This document shows, piece after piece, positions 43,740 to 51,828 of a stretch of 64,000 nt of DNA (within the stretch, counting starts at the first letter, position 1; every line of letters starts with the position of its first letter). Position numbers and translations under genes: made by a program. The notes beneath the pieces were generated by a model. That model was not told the origin of the DNA. It was given only the letters and a program-made list of their open reading frames with translations, and did not search any database. Origin of the DNA: Bog-473 sp963766995 (GTDB lineage Bacteria; Actinomycetota; Acidimicrobiia; Acidimicrobiales; RAAP-2); assembly GCA_963766995.1 (NCBI GenBank), contig CAVYCE010000001.1, forward strand, positions 682,001 to 746,000, in the 5' to 3' direction.

Positions 43740-45527
43740 CTATTGGCGCAGATCGAGTCCGGCAAAATCGCCGGCCTCCCTCCATTCGGCCAGCAGCTTG
43801 AAGAAGGCCAACGGACCGAGTCCATAGGACGAGCCGATGAATCCACCCGACATGGGCTTACCCTCGTTGTTGTAGTACCCCGGGGTACACGATTCCTGAA
43901 ACGCTTGGATGTTTCGGCTGGACTTCGCCAGCGTCGTCAGCCACTCGCTCTCCGCCGAGGCCTGCGCCTCGACTTCCGCTACGTCGTGGTCAAGGGCATG
44001 GCGCAATATGTGCGTGAGCTGCACACACGCTTCATCAAGCAGGTGGGGGTAGTTGACCGTGAAGCCACCCTGGGTATGGCTGAGCACGAACATGTTCGGA
44101 AACCCGTGCACATGCATGCCGTGTAGCGACTTCACGCCATCGGCCCAGTGGTCCGACAAGCGCTCGCCGGTGGCCCCGACCACGTCATACCCGGCGCGCC
44201 TCGTGTAGGAGGTGCCAACTTCGAAGCCCGTGGCATAAATGAGACAGTCCAACTCGTACTCGCTCTCCCCCACCACTACCCCAGTGGGCGTGATGCGATC
44301 GACACCCTTGCCGTCGGTGTCCACCAGCGTGACGTTTGGCCTGTTGAAGGCCTGCAGGTACTCGTCATGGAAACAGGGCCGCTTGCAGAATTGGCGATAC
44401 CAAGGCTTCAGGCGCTCCGCCGTAGAGCTATCGAGCACGAGCTCATCGACGCGGGTGCGGATTTGTTCCATCTTCTCGAAGTCCGCCAGCTCCATGACAC
44501 TGGCCAGGTTCGTATTTGGCGCCGACATGTCCGTGGTTCGTAGTCGGGTGAGGAGTTTTCCGATGATGTCGGTCCAGCCATCCATCACCAGGTCCTCTTC
44601 AGAGAATCCTCCCGATGTCAGGAGGGTGAAGTTCTCCATGCGTCGGCGCTGCCACCCAGGCTCGAGCGATGTGGCCCACTCGACTTCGGTCGGTCGGTTG
44701 GCCCGCACGTCAATGGAGGAGGGCGTGCGCTGAAAGACACAGAGGTGACCCGCTGACGCCGCGAGGTGAGGAATCGCTTGCACGGCTGTAGCTCCCGTGC
44801 CGATGATGCCCACTCTCTTGTCATTGAGTTTGTGCAGACTTCCCTTCGAATCACCGCCCGTGTAGTCGTAATCCCAACGGCTGGTGTGGAAGGTATGACC
44901 TTGAAAGGTCTCTACGCCGGGAATGCCCGGAAGCTTCGGCCGATGCAAAGGTCCATTGCCCATGACCAGAAACTGGGCCAAGATCCGATCTTCACGGTTA
45001 GTTCCGATGCTCCAGCGGCGCCGCGCCTCATCCCACTCAATGCCAGTGACCTCCGTAGAGAGCACTGCCCGTTCGTACAGGCCGAAGGTCTCTCCGATGC
45101 GCCGGCAGTGGCGAAGGATCTCGGGTGCCCGCACGTACTTCTCGGTAGGGATGTAAGAGGTCTCCTCAAGGAGGGGAAGGTAGATGTACGACTCCACATC
45201 GCACTGGGCACCGGGATAGCGATTCCAGTACCAGGTACCCCCGAAGTCCCCGCCCTTCTCGATGATCAGGAGGTCATCGATACCTGCCTCACGGAGCCGA
45301 GCACCCACAATCAGCCCAGCGAATCCCCCACCAATGATCGCCACGGTGACACTTCGCTGAAGCGGATCCCGTTCGAAGGGCTCGACGTAGGGATCCTCGA
45401 GATAGGCCGCATACTCCCCGGTGAGCTCCACGTATTGGGCGTTGCCGTCTGCCCTGATGCGCTTGTCCCGCTCGAGCAGGTATTTCTCACGTAACCCGTC
45501 TGGGTCAAAGGCCGTTTCTGTCGCCAT
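43740..45527 (-). CDS. Type I Baeyer-Villiger monooxygenase (FAD/NADPH)
   Basis: A 595-residue flavoprotein. It has a 60-residue N-terminal extension before the FAD loop VAIIGGGFAG (63-71), FGGTWYWNRYPGAQCDVES (95-113), the BVMO fingerprint FQGHTFHTSRW (208-218) and the NADPH loop VGIIGTGATAVQ. The enzyme inserts oxygen next to a ketone using NADPH and O2. The N-terminal extension places it near the cyclopentadecanone or steroid monooxygenase type. ATG 45527 has GGGAGGGGA ahead. It is the terminal gene of the minus-strand acyl-CoA operon, which points to ring opening of an alicyclic ketone (inference). Confidence 0.92.
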   Translation of the reverse strand: MATETAFDPDGLREKYLLERDKRIRADGNAQYVELTGEYAAYLEDPYVEPFERDPLQRSVTVAIIGGGFAGLIVGARLREAGIDDLLIIEKGGDFGGTWYWNRYPGAQCDVESYIYLPLLEETSYIPTEKYVRAPEILRHCRRIGETFGLYERAVLSTEVTGIEWDEARRRWSIGTNREDRILAQFLVMGNGPLHRPKLPGIPGVETFQGHTFHTSRWDYDYTGGDSKGSLHKLNDKRVGIIGTGATAVQAIPHLAASAGHLCVFQRTPSSIDVRANRPTEVEWATSLEPGWQRRRMENFTLLTSGGFSEEDLVMDGWTDIIGKLLTRLRTTDMSAPNTNLASVMELADFEKMEQIRTRVDELVLDSSTAERLKPWYRQFCKRPCFHDEYLQAFNRPNVTLVDTDGKGVDRITPTGVVVGESEYELDCLIYATGFEVGTSYTRRAGYDVVGATGERLSDHWADGVKSLHGMHVHGFPNMFVLSHTQGGFTVNYPHLLDEACVQLTHILRHALDHDVAEVEAQASAESEWLTTLAKSSRNIQAFQESCTPGYYNNEGKPMSGGFIGSSYGLGPLAFFKLLAEWREAGDFAGLDLRQ

Positions 45528-45590
45528 GAGGTCCCCTCCCGAGCGTGCTTCCTGGCGTGTCAACCCATACTTCTAAACCATTTCCACCAA

Positions 45591-46718
45591 CTAGCCAAGT
45601 AGGTCGTGTGCGACGGCATCTTCGAGCGCCCGATCGTTCGACCACATCAGCTGCTGCTGCTTCGCTCGGCGGAAGTAGAGCTGGATATCGAAATCGAGCG
45701 TGAAGCCAATGCCTCCGAAGATCTGTTGTGCCATGGCCGTGATGTCGCGGAAGGTGCTGCAGGCAAAGAGCTTCGACATGGGGGCCAGCGACGTGATGGA
45801 GCGACCAGTCGCTCCAGCCCAAGCCGCCTCGTGCACCAGCTGCTCCGCACCATCGAGCGAAGTAACGGCATCGGAGAGGTAGTGCGCCAGCGCCTGGAAC
45901 GCGCCCAGAGGCTTGTCGAATTGATGCCGGTCCTTGGCGTATTGCGTGGTGATCTCCAGCGCATAGCGCGCCCCTCCGACGGCTTGGGCGGCTAGGAGGA
46001 CGAGGCCGCCCTCCAGAACCTCCTGCCAGTTGGCCCAGCCGGTGCCAGCCTCGCCAATCCGGGCGTCCACGCTAAGGGCCACGTCATCGAACGTGACCTC
46101 GTATTGGGTGTCGGACGAGATGGTGAACTGTTGGCGCAGCGTCACTCCGACTGCAGTGGGGTCGACCAGGAAGCAATCAATGCACGCGTCCTCGTCTCCG
46201 GTGCGGGCTAGCACTAAGAGCCGGTCGGCGGCCGATGCGAATGCCACATGACGCTTGACTCCGCTCAGGCGGAATCCCGCACCATCGGACACGGCCCGCA
46301 CCTCGACGCCTCGTGCCGAATAGCCGTTCTCTGGCTCCAGCCACGCCGGAGTGATGATTCGCTCACCCGAAGCGATACCGCCCAGCCACTCCGACTTCTG
46401 GGCCTCGCTGCCGGCCGCGGCGATGACCCCACCTGACATGACGGCGCTGACGAAGTGAGGCGTCGGAGCAAGAGCGCGCCCCAACTCTTCATACAGCGCA
46501 ACACCCTCGACCAGGCTCATGCCCGAGCCTCCGTGCTCTTCGGGCAGCATGAGCCCGATGAGGTCCAACTCCGCCAGCTGGGTCCACAACGACAAGGGGT
46601 ATCCGGACGGATTGTCCTCCATCTCCCGCACGACATCGAGCGGGCAATGCTTCTCAAGCACGTCCCTCACGGTCTGGCGGAGCATTTCCTGCTCCTGGTT
46701 GAAATCAAGATCCAACAT
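45591..46718 (-). CDS. Acyl-CoA dehydrogenase (FadE-like, first of two)
   Basis: A 375-residue FAD enzyme from ATG 46718, preceded by GGAGGGACAC. It has the N-terminal EQEMLRQTVRDVLEKHCP, EEHGGSGMSLVEGVALYEELG, and a C-terminal QQIFGGIGFTLDFDIQLYFRRAKQQ. The C-terminal part differs from the second dehydrogenase and lacks an obvious YEG-type catalytic glutamate. In steroid catabolism, unlike pairs of FadE proteins form heterotetramers with one catalytic-type chain each; the two here may do the same. Confidence 0.88.
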   Translation of the reverse strand: MLDLDFNQEQEMLRQTVRDVLEKHCPLDVVREMEDNPSGYPLSLWTQLAELDLIGLMLPEEHGGSGMSLVEGVALYEELGRALAPTPHFVSAVMSGGVIAAAGSEAQKSEWLGGIASGERIITPAWLEPENGYSARGVEVRAVSDGAGFRLSGVKRHVAFASAADRLLVLARTGDEDACIDCFLVDPTAVGVTLRQQFTISSDTQYEVTFDDVALSVDARIGEAGTGWANWQEVLEGGLVLLAAQAVGGARYALEITTQYAKDRHQFDKPLGAFQALAHYLSDAVTSLDGAEQLVHEAAWAGATGRSITSLAPMSKLFACSTFRDITAMAQQIFGGIGFTLDFDIQLYFRRAKQQQLMWSNDRALEDAVAHDLLG

Positions 46719-46755
46719 GTTGTGTCCCTCCGTGTAAGCGATCGAAACGAGTTGA

Positions 46756-47250
46756 CTAGGCCGAAACCGGTGACGGAAGCCAACGCTCACCCGCACGAGC
46801 CCAGGGGTTGTCGTCCGGTGCCATGGGTAGAGCGATACGAGCGGCGCAAGTGGTCTTCACGTCGTCGCCCACCTTCAGGGTGACGGCGACCGAGACAAAG
46901 CCACAGCCCATGGCGTCCACTTCAGTTCCCTCCACGACACCGTCGAGCACCATGGTGTCACCTGGGAATACCGAGCCCTTCATGCGGAAAGTGACCCGGC
47001 CTAGTCGTCCGTGTGGACCGGTCCAATCCGTGAGGTAGCGCTCGAACCAAGCGGCTTGGTTGGGCGTGTTGAGGAAGATGTCTTGGGTGCCGTTCCGCTC
47101 AACGGCGAAGTCTTTGTCGTGATGCATGGGCCGCCAATCGCGGGTGGCCAACGCACCGAGCACCACCGTGGTGGCGGAGGCGTCATAGCGCAGCGTTGGT
47201 AAGGCGGCACCGACGGTGACGTCGCCAAAGAGCAAAGTGGGCATCGCCAT
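46756..47250 (-). CDS. MaoC-like hot-dog dehydratase subunit
   Basis: A 164-residue hot-dog protein: LATRDWRPMHHDKDFA carries the hydratase histidine/aspartate-type motif of MaoC enzymes, followed by FLNTPNQAAWFERYLTDWTGP and LGRVTFRMKGSVFPGD. It hydrates enoyl-CoA, probably with the adjacent hot-dog gene as a heteromer, in the manner of ChsH1/ChsH2. Start ATG 47250 overlaps the preceding stop (TGATG). ATG 47244 is also possible. Confidence 0.85.
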   Translation of the reverse strand: MAMPTLLFGDVTVGAALPTLRYDASATTVVLGALATRDWRPMHHDKDFAVERNGTQDIFLNTPNQAAWFERYLTDWTGPHGRLGRVTFRMKGSVFPGDTMVLDGVVEGTEVDAMGCGFVSVAVTLKVGDDVKTTCAARIALPMAPDDNPWARAGERWLPSPVSA

Positions 47251-47768
47251 CAGGCAGCCTCTCGTTTGTAGCCGAACCCGGTATAGGACTCGACAGCGAT
47301 GAGATCGCTGTTCTGGTTCTTGTACACCACGTCAATGACCCAGAAGCGTCCCGTGCCCAGCTTCGTGGTCTTTTCTTCGCTCACCGAGCGAAGGACTTGG
47401 TGCGTGCGCAACACGTCGCCCAGACGCACCGGCATGTGGAACTCAATGGTGTTGTCGGTCATCACGGCTTCCGGCAGGTCGAAGTGCTTCTTGAGGTCGA
47501 AGTGCACCTGCAGGGGAAGCGCCACTTCGGTACGCCCGGGGGCCCAGTGGTGAGGCCGAAACCACACCGAGACCATGGTGGGCGGGGCGATCGGCCCGCC
47601 CGTCAGTTCCGCCGCCACCTCGTCGTCCCAATAGAGCGGGTTGCCGTTCTCCACTGAAGAGCAGGACGTCCAGATGTAACCACGCTCAACCGGGAACTCG
47701 CCCAATTCGGGATATTGCTCCTTCCCGATCAGGGCCAGTGACTCCTCCAACAAGTTTGAATTGCTCAT
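47250..47768 (-). CDS. MaoC/FAS1-like dehydratase N-terminal-type hot-dog protein
   Basis: A 172-residue hot-dog protein of the MaoC N-terminal family: YIWTSCSSVENGNPLYWDDEVA and PTMVSVWFRPHHWAP, VHFDLKKHFDLPEAVMTDNTIEF and VRLGDVLRTHQVLRSVSEE. It lacks the catalytic Asp/His loop of its neighbour, consistent with a structural or substrate-binding partner in a two-chain hydratase. ATG 47768 gives a 4-nt overlap (47765-47768) with the stop of the CoA transferase/racemase gene. Confidence 0.85.
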   Translation of the reverse strand: MSNSNLLEESLALIGKEQYPELGEFPVERGYIWTSCSSVENGNPLYWDDEVAAELTGGPIAPPTMVSVWFRPHHWAPGRTEVALPLQVHFDLKKHFDLPEAVMTDNTIEFHMPVRLGDVLRTHQVLRSVSEEKTTKLGTGRFWVIDVVYKNQNSDLIAVESYTGFGYKREAA

Positions 47769-48946
47769 GCCACGGCCTTTCGGGAGATCCAAGCGGCGAT
47801 GGTCTCGCCATCGACACCAGCCTCCTTGAGCAGGTACTCGGTGTCAGTGTGTGCGGGGTCGGGAAGTTCGATGGGCGCGGCAAGCTGGGGCATGCCGGCC
47901 AGTAGCGGGGCGAGCTGACTGAATTCGCCCTTGTTGGGGTGAGTGGCAGTGGTGGTGACGTGCCGATGGACGAACTGGGGATCGCCGTTGACTTCTCCAA
48001 TGGCCAGAACAGGCGAGACGCAGGTGTCGGCGGGGCCGAGAAGAGCAACCCACTCGTCACGGGTCTTCGTGGCGAACGTCTCGGAAAACGCGGCCCGGAT
48101 GGCGGATTGCGCAGCGTCGTCGAGCTGAAGCGGGACGAGTTCTTCGTGACCTAGTGCACGGCAGAGATTGGCGAAAAACTTGGCTTCGATGGCACCCACG
48201 GCCAGCCATTGCCCGTCGCCGGCTTGATACGTGGCGTAACAGGCGTAACGGCCCGAAAGGATGTCGTGTCCGGGAGCAATGTCGCCGCCCAGGGCTAGAT
48301 GCTCGTCCACGGGAAGCGACATGAGCCACAGGACGCCATCGGCGACCGACGTATCGAGATACGCGCCCTCTCCGGAGATGGCTCTTCCAGCCAGGGCAGC
48401 AGTGATGGCGAGGGCAGCGTGCATGCCACCAGCGGCGGCATCGGCGACGGTGGCGCCCGGAAGGGGAGGTGCTCCCTCAACCCCGGGAGTGCTCATGGAG
48501 AGGAATCCGCCGACAGCCAAGTAGTTGATGTCATGACCGGCCGCCTGGGACCGGGGGCCATCCTGGCCGTAGCCACTGGTAGAGCAGTAGATGATGCGCG
48601 GGTTGCGGGCCTTCACGTCCTCGTATCCGATCCCCAGCTTGGCCACGACGCCGGGCCGGAAACTCTCGATGACGACATCCGCCGCCTCGGCCAGAGCCAG
48701 AAATGCCTCTCGGCCATCGTCTTCCTTGAGATCAACCAAGACCCGTCCCATGCCCCTATTTCCGCTGTAGGCGAAGAATGAAGGCGTGATCGGCGTCGCG
48801 TCGGCCGTAGGCACCGGTCCCACCTTTGTCACCCGCGCCCCGTAGTCGGCCAGCAGGCGCGTGCAGCGCGCTGCAGGGCCGACCGTGGAAAGGTCGAGCA
48901 CCGTCACCCCGCCCAGAGGGCCGTGAGAGGTAGAGCCGGAAGCCAA
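47765..48946 (-). CDS. CaiB/BaiF-family enzyme, alpha-methylacyl-CoA racemase-like
   Basis: A 393-residue CoA-transferase-fold protein. GVTVLDLSTVGPAARCTRLLADYGARVTKV opens it, followed by FRPGVVAKLGIGYEDV, the racemase histidine in AGHDINYLAVGG, and YLDTSVADG with the conserved aspartate region. Racemases interconvert (R)- and (S)-2-methylacyl-CoA so that acyl-CoA dehydrogenase can act; a formyl/succinyl-CoA transferase role is the alternative. The start codon is TTG 48946, 4 nt downstream of the second acyl-CoA dehydrogenase stop. Confidence 0.88.
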   Translation of the reverse strand: MASGSTSHGPLGGVTVLDLSTVGPAARCTRLLADYGARVTKVGPVPTADATPITPSFFAYSGNRGMGRVLVDLKEDDGREAFLALAEAADVVIESFRPGVVAKLGIGYEDVKARNPRIIYCSTSGYGQDGPRSQAAGHDINYLAVGGFLSMSTPGVEGAPPLPGATVADAAAGGMHAALAITAALAGRAISGEGAYLDTSVADGVLWLMSLPVDEHLALGGDIAPGHDILSGRYACYATYQAGDGQWLAVGAIEAKFFANLCRALGHEELVPLQLDDAAQSAIRAAFSETFATKTRDEWVALLGPADTCVSPVLAIGEVNGDPQFVHRHVTTTATHPNKGEFSQLAPLLAGMPQLAAPIELPDPAHTDTEYLLKEAGVDGETIAAWISRKAVA

Positions 48947-48950
48947 TGAC

Positions 48951-50132
48951 TCAGAAGTTCTTGGGTAGCCCGAGCTTGCGGCGGGCGATGATGTTCTTTT
49001 GGATCTCCGACGCGCCGCCGCCGATGGTGTCGATCACCGTATAGCGATAGGTCGACTCGGAACGGCCCGCCATCGGTGCCTCTTGGGTCTTCACCCGCAG
49101 TTGGCTGCCCGGACCGGCGATGTCCATGGAGGCGTTGGCCAGCCGGCGCGACAGCTCTGTGGCGTACAGCTTGTACTCCGATGCTTCGGCGGTGGGCGGA
49201 GCTCCTCCCTTGCCGGCCTCGAAGACGAACTTGAGACCCATGACGCGTGCCACTTCGAGCTGGGTGGCCAGCTGAGCCAACCGTTGGCGGATCACAGGAT
49301 CATCCTTCAGCAGCACGCCGTCCCGTTTGGTCGTCTTGACGTACTCGACCAGCAAGTCAAAGCGCTGAGCGATGGGCGAGAAGGTGAACAAGGTGAAGCG
49401 CTCGAGGTCGAGCGCCTCCGAAATGTACTGGAAGCCCTTGTTCAGCTCACCCACCACATAGTCGTCCGGGACAAACACGTCGTTGAGGAACACCTCGTTG
49501 GTGCGCTCGTCTCCCATAGTCCAAATGGCGTTAATGGTGATGTTGGGCTGGTCCAGTGGCACCAGGAACAGCGTGATGCCGGCGTGCTTGGGAGCGGAGG
49601 TATCGGTGCGGGCACCAACCCAGTACCACTCGGCAAAGTGCGCGGAAGTGGTCCAGGTTTTCTGCCCGTTCAGAGACCAACCCCCATCGACCTTGGTGGC
49701 CTTGAGTTGCATGCTGGCCGCATCGGAGCCGGCGTTGGGCTCGGAGTAGCCGACAGCGAACTCCACCTCGTTGCGCAGGATTTTGGGCAGGAACTCGGCC
49801 TTGAGGCGCTCGTTGCCATGACTGATCAGTGTCTTGCCGATGATCCCGACGCCCTTGCCGATCTGAGGGCCGCCCCTTCCGGCCAACTGCTCATTGAGGA
49901 GGTACTCGTAGACACCTTCTCCTTCTTTGCCTCCATATTCGGCCGGCCAGGTCATGCCCAGCCACCCCTGAGCACCCAGGGACGCCATGAAGGCGCGCCG
50001 CTTCGGCGTGTCGACGATCTGCGCCATGTTCTCCCGGGTGACGTCGAAGACGTCCGGATCGTCATTGGCGTTCAGAAACGCCTCCACCTCTTTGACGAAG
50101 GCGATCTGCTCGTCTGAGAACTCGAAGTCCAT
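48951..50132 (-). CDS. Acyl-CoA dehydrogenase (FadE-like, second)
   Basis: A 393-residue FAD enzyme: MDFEFSDEQIAFVKEVEAFL, GMTWPAEYGGKEGEGVYEY, GYSEPNAGSDAASMQLKA, LNGQKTWTTSAHFAEWYWVGA, and the C-terminal IDTIGGGASEIQKNIIARR typical of the steroid-type FadE subunits. The first gene of the minus-strand operon with the racemase, two hot-dog proteins, the other dehydrogenase and the BVMO. ATG 50132; promoter expected in the 198-nt gap above it. Confidence 0.92.
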   Translation of the reverse strand: MDFEFSDEQIAFVKEVEAFLNANDDPDVFDVTRENMAQIVDTPKRRAFMASLGAQGWLGMTWPAEYGGKEGEGVYEYLLNEQLAGRGGPQIGKGVGIIGKTLISHGNERLKAEFLPKILRNEVEFAVGYSEPNAGSDAASMQLKATKVDGGWSLNGQKTWTTSAHFAEWYWVGARTDTSAPKHAGITLFLVPLDQPNITINAIWTMGDERTNEVFLNDVFVPDDYVVGELNKGFQYISEALDLERFTLFTFSPIAQRFDLLVEYVKTTKRDGVLLKDDPVIRQRLAQLATQLEVARVMGLKFVFEAGKGGAPPTAEASEYKLYATELSRRLANASMDIAGPGSQLRVKTQEAPMAGRSESTYRYTVIDTIGGGASEIQKNIIARRKLGLPKNF

Positions 50133-50330
50133 TCGGTGACCTCCGCGGCCGGGAAGAGATGGTTCGACGGCCGGGAAATCCGACCATCGCAGAATCTGAC
50201 GACCCGTCAGCTTAGCTGGTGCACTCGGTGGGGGTCTGCAGCCATTTTCCCTGGTAGGAGGTCATTTCTACTCCACGAGGGTCTGAATAATTTATGAGCA
50301 ATGACGACCGAATCTGGCCGCAGAGAGCGC

Positions 50331-51731
50331 CTAGTCGGACCAGAGCATGGTGGCCACCTGCTGCGGCCGAGTGAGCCCCTTCAGAGCCTCGGACCGGTAG
50401 TTCACGAAGTGAAACTCTTCGGTCCTCTCCACCAGCTGCGCCGAAAGGGCCGAGACCAGAACCTCCCCGGGTTGAGCCACATCGGCCAGGCGGCTGGCCA
50501 CAATCACGGTGTGGCCGAGGAAGTCGTCGTCTTCTTCCACTACCTCCCCGGTGTGTACGCCGATATGCACCTGAATCGGTTGGTCATGCTCCTGCGAATA
50601 CGTCATGAAGGCGCGCTGCATGTCAGAAGCACAGCGCAGCGCTCTGGCCACCGAGGCGAAGGCCACCATGAATCCATCGCCCTGCACCTTGACTTCACGT
50701 CCACCGTGATCGCCTAGGAGTTCGCGCACCGTTCGGTGGTGCTCACGCAAGACTTCGCGCGACCGGTTGTCGCCGAGTCGCTCGGTCATCCCGGCGTAGT
50801 CGACCATGTCTATGAACAGGATCGTGACCGTGCCTTCGCTCGGACCGCGAGGCGGCTCCGGTTGGGCAGCGGGCGTCACGGGCGTCGGCGGCGGAAGCGG
50901 TGGGTTTTGGTCCGCACCCTCCCACCGCTGATCATCATGTCGATTTCGGTCTCGGTGATCGTGGCGCGGTGGACGCAAGGCCTGACGCTGGGCCTTGAAC
51001 TGCTCCTTAATGTCGCGCTTGAGGGCTTCGAGGTCGATGGCCGCACCAGCGGGGTCGTTGAGACTTGGGAGCGAGCCCATCACGCCGGCAACGTGATCCA
51101 TGATCGTCTGCCCCAAAATCTCCTTGCCGGTGCGCGTGGGCTTACTCCTCACGTCGACGCCGCCCATCATGACGAAGCCGCGAATTCGTATGCGTGGCGA
51201 ACCGGGTACCCGGGGCACGTCGCGCAGTTTGAGGTTGTGCCCGCCCATAAAGGGGATGACGTTGAGCTCGACGTCGAAGCCCTCCGGCACCGTGATCTGT
51301 ATGCCTCCCATCAGGGCGAAGACGGTGATCTCGACTTCGGGCCCGTCAATTTCGGCATGGCGGAGGTCCAGGTCGCATCCCCCCATAACGGCAACCGCTG
51401 TCGTCTTCCCACTGATTCGCCACCGGCCCTTAACGCCGGCACCGCTCATGATGCCGACGAACCAGCGCCGAGCCTTGCGGCGGTTCGTGTCTTCGATGGG
51501 AACGGCCAGGTCAGGCAGGTTGGTCATGCACGATGCCAGGTCACCTTGGGTGCGGGCTTCGAGGGCCAGTCCAACTCGTTCGGAAAACTCATCGAGGGTG
51601 ATGCGACCGTCGACCACATGCTCCCTGAGCAGGGTCACGGTTCGATCGCGATCGGCGTCAGCCACCCGCTGCTCCAGCGGTCCCCCCGCGGGTTCAGCCC
51701 GCCTTCGTTCGGGCTCGTACGCATCCACCAT
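50331..51731 (-). CDS. DUF1707 + LiaF-like + class III nucleotidyl cyclase domain fusion
   Basis: About 466 residues with three modules. Residues 22-75 are DUF1707 (RVADADRDRTVTLLREHVVDGRITLDEFSER). Residues about 110-200 show four MGG-containing strands (VAVMGGCDLDL, FALMGGIQITVP, IPFMGGHNLKL, FVMMGGVDVRS), the LiaF/DUF2154 pattern. After a proline-rich linker, 300-460 is a class III cyclase catalytic domain with metal Asp308 and D352, K348 and R414; the transition-state Asn position reads isoleucine (I410), so catalysis may be impaired. No membrane helix. ATG 51731 chosen over 51842, which would overlap the divergent gene. Confidence 0.87.
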   Translation of the reverse strand: MVDAYEPERRRAEPAGGPLEQRVADADRDRTVTLLREHVVDGRITLDEFSERVGLALEARTQGDLASCMTNLPDLAVPIEDTNRRKARRWFVGIMSGAGVKGRWRISGKTTAVAVMGGCDLDLRHAEIDGPEVEITVFALMGGIQITVPEGFDVELNVIPFMGGHNLKLRDVPRVPGSPRIRIRGFVMMGGVDVRSKPTRTGKEILGQTIMDHVAGVMGSLPSLNDPAGAAIDLEALKRDIKEQFKAQRQALRPPRHDHRDRNRHDDQRWEGADQNPPLPPPTPVTPAAQPEPPRGPSEGTVTILFIDMVDYAGMTERLGDNRSREVLREHHRTVRELLGDHGGREVKVQGDGFMVAFASVARALRCASDMQRAFMTYSQEHDQPIQVHIGVHTGEVVEEDDDFLGHTVIVASRLADVAQPGEVLVSALSAQLVERTEEFHFVNYRSEALKGLTRPQQVATMLWSD

Positions 51732-51828
51732 CCGTGCAGTTTGCTCCGTTTGGGCAGCTGGTGCATGCCTCGAACCGACCTGACGCTCCGTCAGATAGGA
51801 CGTGAAGGCCCCGGTAGGCTCCTCGGTC

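Noticed and set aside
48999..50117. A 372-residue open frame on the plus strand opposite the second acyl-CoA dehydrogenase
   Set aside because: It lies fully antisense to a clear FadE gene; high GC third positions leave long empty antisense frames, and the product has no recognisable motifs.
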